From: Plectrocnemia conspersa
Taxonomy: Eukaryota > Arthropoda > Insecta > Trichoptera > Polycentropodidae
Assembly: GCA_009617715.1 (NCBI GenBank)
Contig: VTFK01000042.1
Coordinates: 868,001-932,000 of the forward strand
Length of the DNA: 64,000 nucleotides
Reading direction: 5' to 3'
Below are positions 60,917-64,000 of the stretch, in pieces. Numbering within the stretch: position 1 is the first letter of the stretch; each line of letters starts with the position of its first letter. The position numbers and the translations under genes were made by a program. A model generated the notes under the pieces. That model searched no databases. It worked only from the letters and a program-made list of their open reading frames with translations, and had not been told where the DNA came from.

Positions 60917-60978
60917 TGTCGTAGTCCTTAAGGCGTTGAACTGATATCCTAGAGACTGTCGGTTCAGGTCCCGCAGCA
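60917..60978 (+). pseudogene. tRNA-like fragment (Ser/Leu-type), possibly SINE-derived
   Basis: GTCGTAGTCCTTAAGGCGTTGAACT resembles the D-arm and anticodon-stem region of class II tRNAs (GAGTGGTTAAGGCGTTGGACT). GTCGGTTCAGGTCCCGC further on resembles a T-arm/B box (GGTTCRANNCC) with changes. The acceptor arms do not pair and the anticodon loop is degraded. A decayed tRNA or the head of a tRNA-derived SINE; an active tRNA gene is unlikely. Confidence 0.45.
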
Positions 60979-61280
60979 AACTAAACATTTTAATATTAAG
61001 AATGCGCTATTATTAAAATTAAGCCCTAACTGCTAAGCGACATATATTGATTGTAAGCTGTAATTATAGTTAACAATATATAATAGATATCACTAATTTA
61101 CAAACTGTGCTTTAAATTTTAAGTGTTGATTATGTTGTGCATAAACGACTTTTACCAATAGTTTTTCAATGACGCATATTTGAGTCATCCACCTTTAGAG
61201 TGTTAAATATGGATAAATTTATATAAGTGTAATAATACAATCCTAAAACTCACTGAAAAAAAATATGTTTTACAAGACTT

Positions 61281-62734
61281 TTAACCCTTTCACCGCGGAT
61301 GAATTCTATAGGTGTCATCAAGAAAATCGCCAGTACTCATTAGACATTTAAAGGTGGCGTAAGCATTTGAGCCTAATAAAATGGCTTTTTAGTATAATTT
61401 AAGGCTGTAAATCAATTATTTGAACCATAATATTTTTAAAAATATGGCATGAATAGGTGCCCCCACATATTAACAAATTTCGAAATGGCGCTCAAAAATA
61501 TCAGCTGTGGTGATAATATAAATGCAATTGGGACCAGGCCCCACCCAATTTTTTCGTACATAAAAAAAATAGGTGGGGCTGGTAAAATTTTATTATATTT
61601 TGTGAAAATGATCAAATTTTATATTTAGACAAATATTCTACAAGTTTTTCGTATGTATTTGCCCATTTGAGGCAGAAATGATAAATATTACATTGTTTTT
61701 TTTTGTGGGGATCTGTTTTGGATTGGCAGGCGTTTTTACACCTAGAGCGAACCAGCGTAGTTTGGCCTCGTGGCTTTATTTTTGAATTTTTAAGTTTTGA
61801 ATTTATTAAAACAGTTCTAAAAATATAAATAAATTGATCATAAAAAAATTTTACATTAAAAGATTATCCTAAAACTTGAAACTTTAAATACTTGTACCAG
61901 ATTTAAAATTGGTAAAAATAGTCTTAGCATAAACGCATACTATTACTGTCACAGTAATAATATCACGGTTAATATCGAATTCATCGTTACGTCCTTAAAA
62001 ATTCAATATTATATCGTCATTCGTAATTATATGGTTAATTTTTAAAAGAAAATCAATATATGTATTTATAAATAATTAAAACACAGATTACTAATTCTGT
62101 TTTACATAATTTAGCTATTTACTAGCTCGAAAATATATTAAATGTGTCGAGACTAATATTATCGTTTGAGTTGAGTACCCAGGTCGATAGTTGTCAATCG
62201 CTCATTTTATTAGTGCGAGCGAGTAAGCGAGCTCTGCTAGCATAACGGCATCTCGCTCTTTTTTCCGTCTTAAAAATTTTATTTTTATTTCATAACAGAC
62301 ACACAATATAAAGTAATAATTATGCACAATTAGAGCATATGATCCCGTTCCATCCCATATCATAAAAATATAGATGCCCTTAGAAGGAAAAAATCAGTTG
62401 TAAGGCAATAATTGACAACCTAAATCTGTCAAGTCTAGCGCGATGCCGTCCTAACAGCGCGCGCTTTGACCATGTTCCGATGAAAAATTTTACAATAAAC
62501 TTACACTTGTAAATTTAAGATTATTGAGTTATTTGCATAAGTTAAAAATTCAATATTACTGAAATGTGTTTAACAGAAGTCTTTTTACTATTAATAAATT
62601 TAAATTTTCAAAATTTGCTTGAACACAAAGCCAATAAATGCATTCAAAGTTTTGTCGACATATTGTCGACGTTCGAGTACAACGCTTGAAATACGATGTC
62701 GACACATAGTCGACTTACGAGCGCAAAGGGTTAA
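61281..62734 (-). mobile_element. piggyBac-like element remnant
   Basis: TTAA lies at both ends (61281-61284 and 62731-62734), each followed inward by CCCTTT (TTAACCCTTTCACCGCGG and, reversed, TTAACCCTTTGCGCTCGTAA). Near the second end GTCGAC-containing subterminal repeats occur (about 62655-62713). A decayed transposase C-terminus lies on the minus strand close to the 61281 end, the expected 3' side. Most of the transposase (normally about 550-600 residues) is missing, so this is an internally deleted, dead copy. A hairpin-forming GCCCCACCC...GGTGGGGC lies at about 61540-61580. Confidence 0.6.
61612..61767 (-). pseudogene. Decayed cysteine-rich C-terminus of piggyBac-type transposase
   Basis: The minus frame contains SRCKNACQSKT, a Lys-rich run and KQCNIYHFCLKWANTYEKL before a stop. 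piggyBac-like transposases end in a Cys-rich zinc-binding domain of the form RC..-C..KT....C.KCN..LCL....NC%..FH, and spacing and order match with some Cys/His lost. It lies about 330 bp from the TTAACCC end, as expected for a C-terminus. No DDD catalytic core was found. Confidence 0.55.
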
Positions 62735-64000
62735 TAATTCGAATGTAAACCTGAAAACAAAACACTCCACAAGTTTTTTTTAAAACAGTTGTTAAGCAAA
62801 TTCAATTTTAATATTCAAGAGTGAGTAAATCAGTAGATTAAATCAAAATTAATTTATAGCTAATATATTATTAAAAAAGGTCAAAATATACATGTAGCAT
62901 TAATAATCTATAATTTAATAAATACATAATATTATGTTTAAAGTTAACGATGCATTAAAAAATATTCAGGCAATCAATTGATATTTAGACAACCTATTAA
63001 AATAATCACTTTATTTATTACTAGCTTTTACTGTTCATAGAGACTATTTGTTTAACCTTTAAATTATTATAAATATGAGAATTACTGAATATTATCACCG
63101 CATCTAATAAAATATTAGCTTTATAAGTTGGGTTCTACCAAAAAAATATTATTTAGTTTTTTTTTAAATAAATATAAAAAGTTAAATTCGCAAGTGAATA
63201 TATTTATTGATTTTGTGCAAAAAGTTTTCAAACATATGTTTACATAATTACAAACAATAATATTCTCACACTTAATAATCGAATCGGTTTTTTAACTAAT
63301 ATATGCCTCATAATTATATTTAGCACATGTAATATATGTATATATAGGATCAATATTAATTTTATATGTTTATAAGGCATATTTTGTTGAGTTTTGACGT
63401 GTATAATCAATGGAAAAAATATGGAAGACTGTTATATTTTATTATGTATGAAAGACGTTAAGTTTTAATTTTTTGCTGTGATCATTGCCAAGACAAAATA
63501 AGAATAATGGCAAATAAATATTCGTTTTATTGTTATATAATAGCGGATCATTACATTTCCTTAACACGCTTAAAACTATGCAATCTACTTCAAAATTAAA
63601 ATAAAAAATAATTTGTACTCTCAAAATAAACGTCATTTTTCATACATTTAAGTTTTAACAGTCAGTCGAGCTTTTTTGACTCTCGATAAAATCAAGAAAC
63701 TTAGCTGGAAGGCTTATTCTCTAAACATTACTCATTAGTCTCCTAGACCAAAAAAAACAAAATTTAGACAATGTAGAAAGGGAGCAATCAAAATATTTAA
63801 CACCAAATCTTCCAGCATGTTATGCTAATGAATAAATAAATTGACCGAGAGGTGAAAGAAGGTTTTATATTTTTTTAAGTAAATTATATGTTTCATTAAG
63901 AAAAATATTTTGTGATTACCTAAAATATATAAATATTTAAGATAAAACCAAGTGAATAAAAAGCATATGGTGTTTGCTTTTTAAAAATCAACTTTTCTTT
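62735..64000. other. AT-rich sequence to the window end, nothing recognised
   Basis: About 1.27 kb of A/T-rich DNA. The 64-codon minus frame at 63442-63636 is compositionally random. No repeat or signal was found. Confidence 0.5.

Noticed and set aside
58435..62734. One 4.3-kb piggyBac element from the copy-B end to the end at 62734
   Set aside because: The ends match over about 15 bases, but the interval holds unrelated complete elements and no transposase core, and 61281-62734 is a better bounded unit.

Overview
This window looks like nuclear DNA of an arthropod, most likely an insect. It is very AT-rich and holds no recognisable intact protein gene, no rRNA, no intact tRNA and no CRISPR array. 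It does hold decayed Jockey-type LINE reverse transcriptase, several short non-autonomous DNA transposons (hAT, pogo/Tigger-like, piggyBac-like) and short AT-rich tandem repeats. The species cannot be named from this sequence. Nearly all the open frames longer than 60 codons are chance frames: they overlap on both strands, match no known family and lack splice or promoter context.

Layout. From 1 to about 52.9 kb, long AT-rich stretches alternate with some thirty islands of 150-750 bp that are clearly richer in G+C, roughly one every 1-3 kb. This is the pattern expected of non-coding regulatory DNA around, or inside the introns of, a large developmental gene, but no exon of such a gene is identified. 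Inserted in this background are a pogo/Tigger-like element (6675-7709) that carries a nested palindromic hAT MITE with an 8-bp target duplication (7092-7257), two related dispersed repeats (about 4.92 and 12.21 kb), a piggyBac-type end (14.1 kb), a long (TA)n array (23.60-23.73 kb), a scrambled LINE remnant with a foldback (26.69-27.17 kb), a hAT MITE with perfect 8-bp duplication (31649-31921), and a second LINE remnant (39.17-39.66 kb).

From about 52.97 to 59.35 kb there is a two-copy tandem duplication with a unit of about 3.1-3.3 kb. From 59.67 to 62.73 kb lies a cluster of transposons: an element with long C-rich/G-rich terminal inverted repeats, a hAT MITE with TIRs of the CAGRGGTCRG type and an intact 8-bp duplication, a tRNA-like fragment, and a piggyBac-like remnant that keeps TTAA at both ends and a decayed cysteine-rich C-terminus of its transposase. 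The last 1.3 kb is plain AT-rich sequence.

The most interesting possible function is splicing. On the minus strand at 18859/18860 a polypyrimidine tract and 3' splice site abut a perfect 5' splice site (ACAG|GTAAGC), the signature of a recursive-splicing ratchet point, and a second weaker site of the same strand and form lies at 36411/36412. If real, the window would be part of a giant intron of a minus-strand gene, which would explain the lack of exons and the many GC-richer islands. This is inference and needs RNA evidence.
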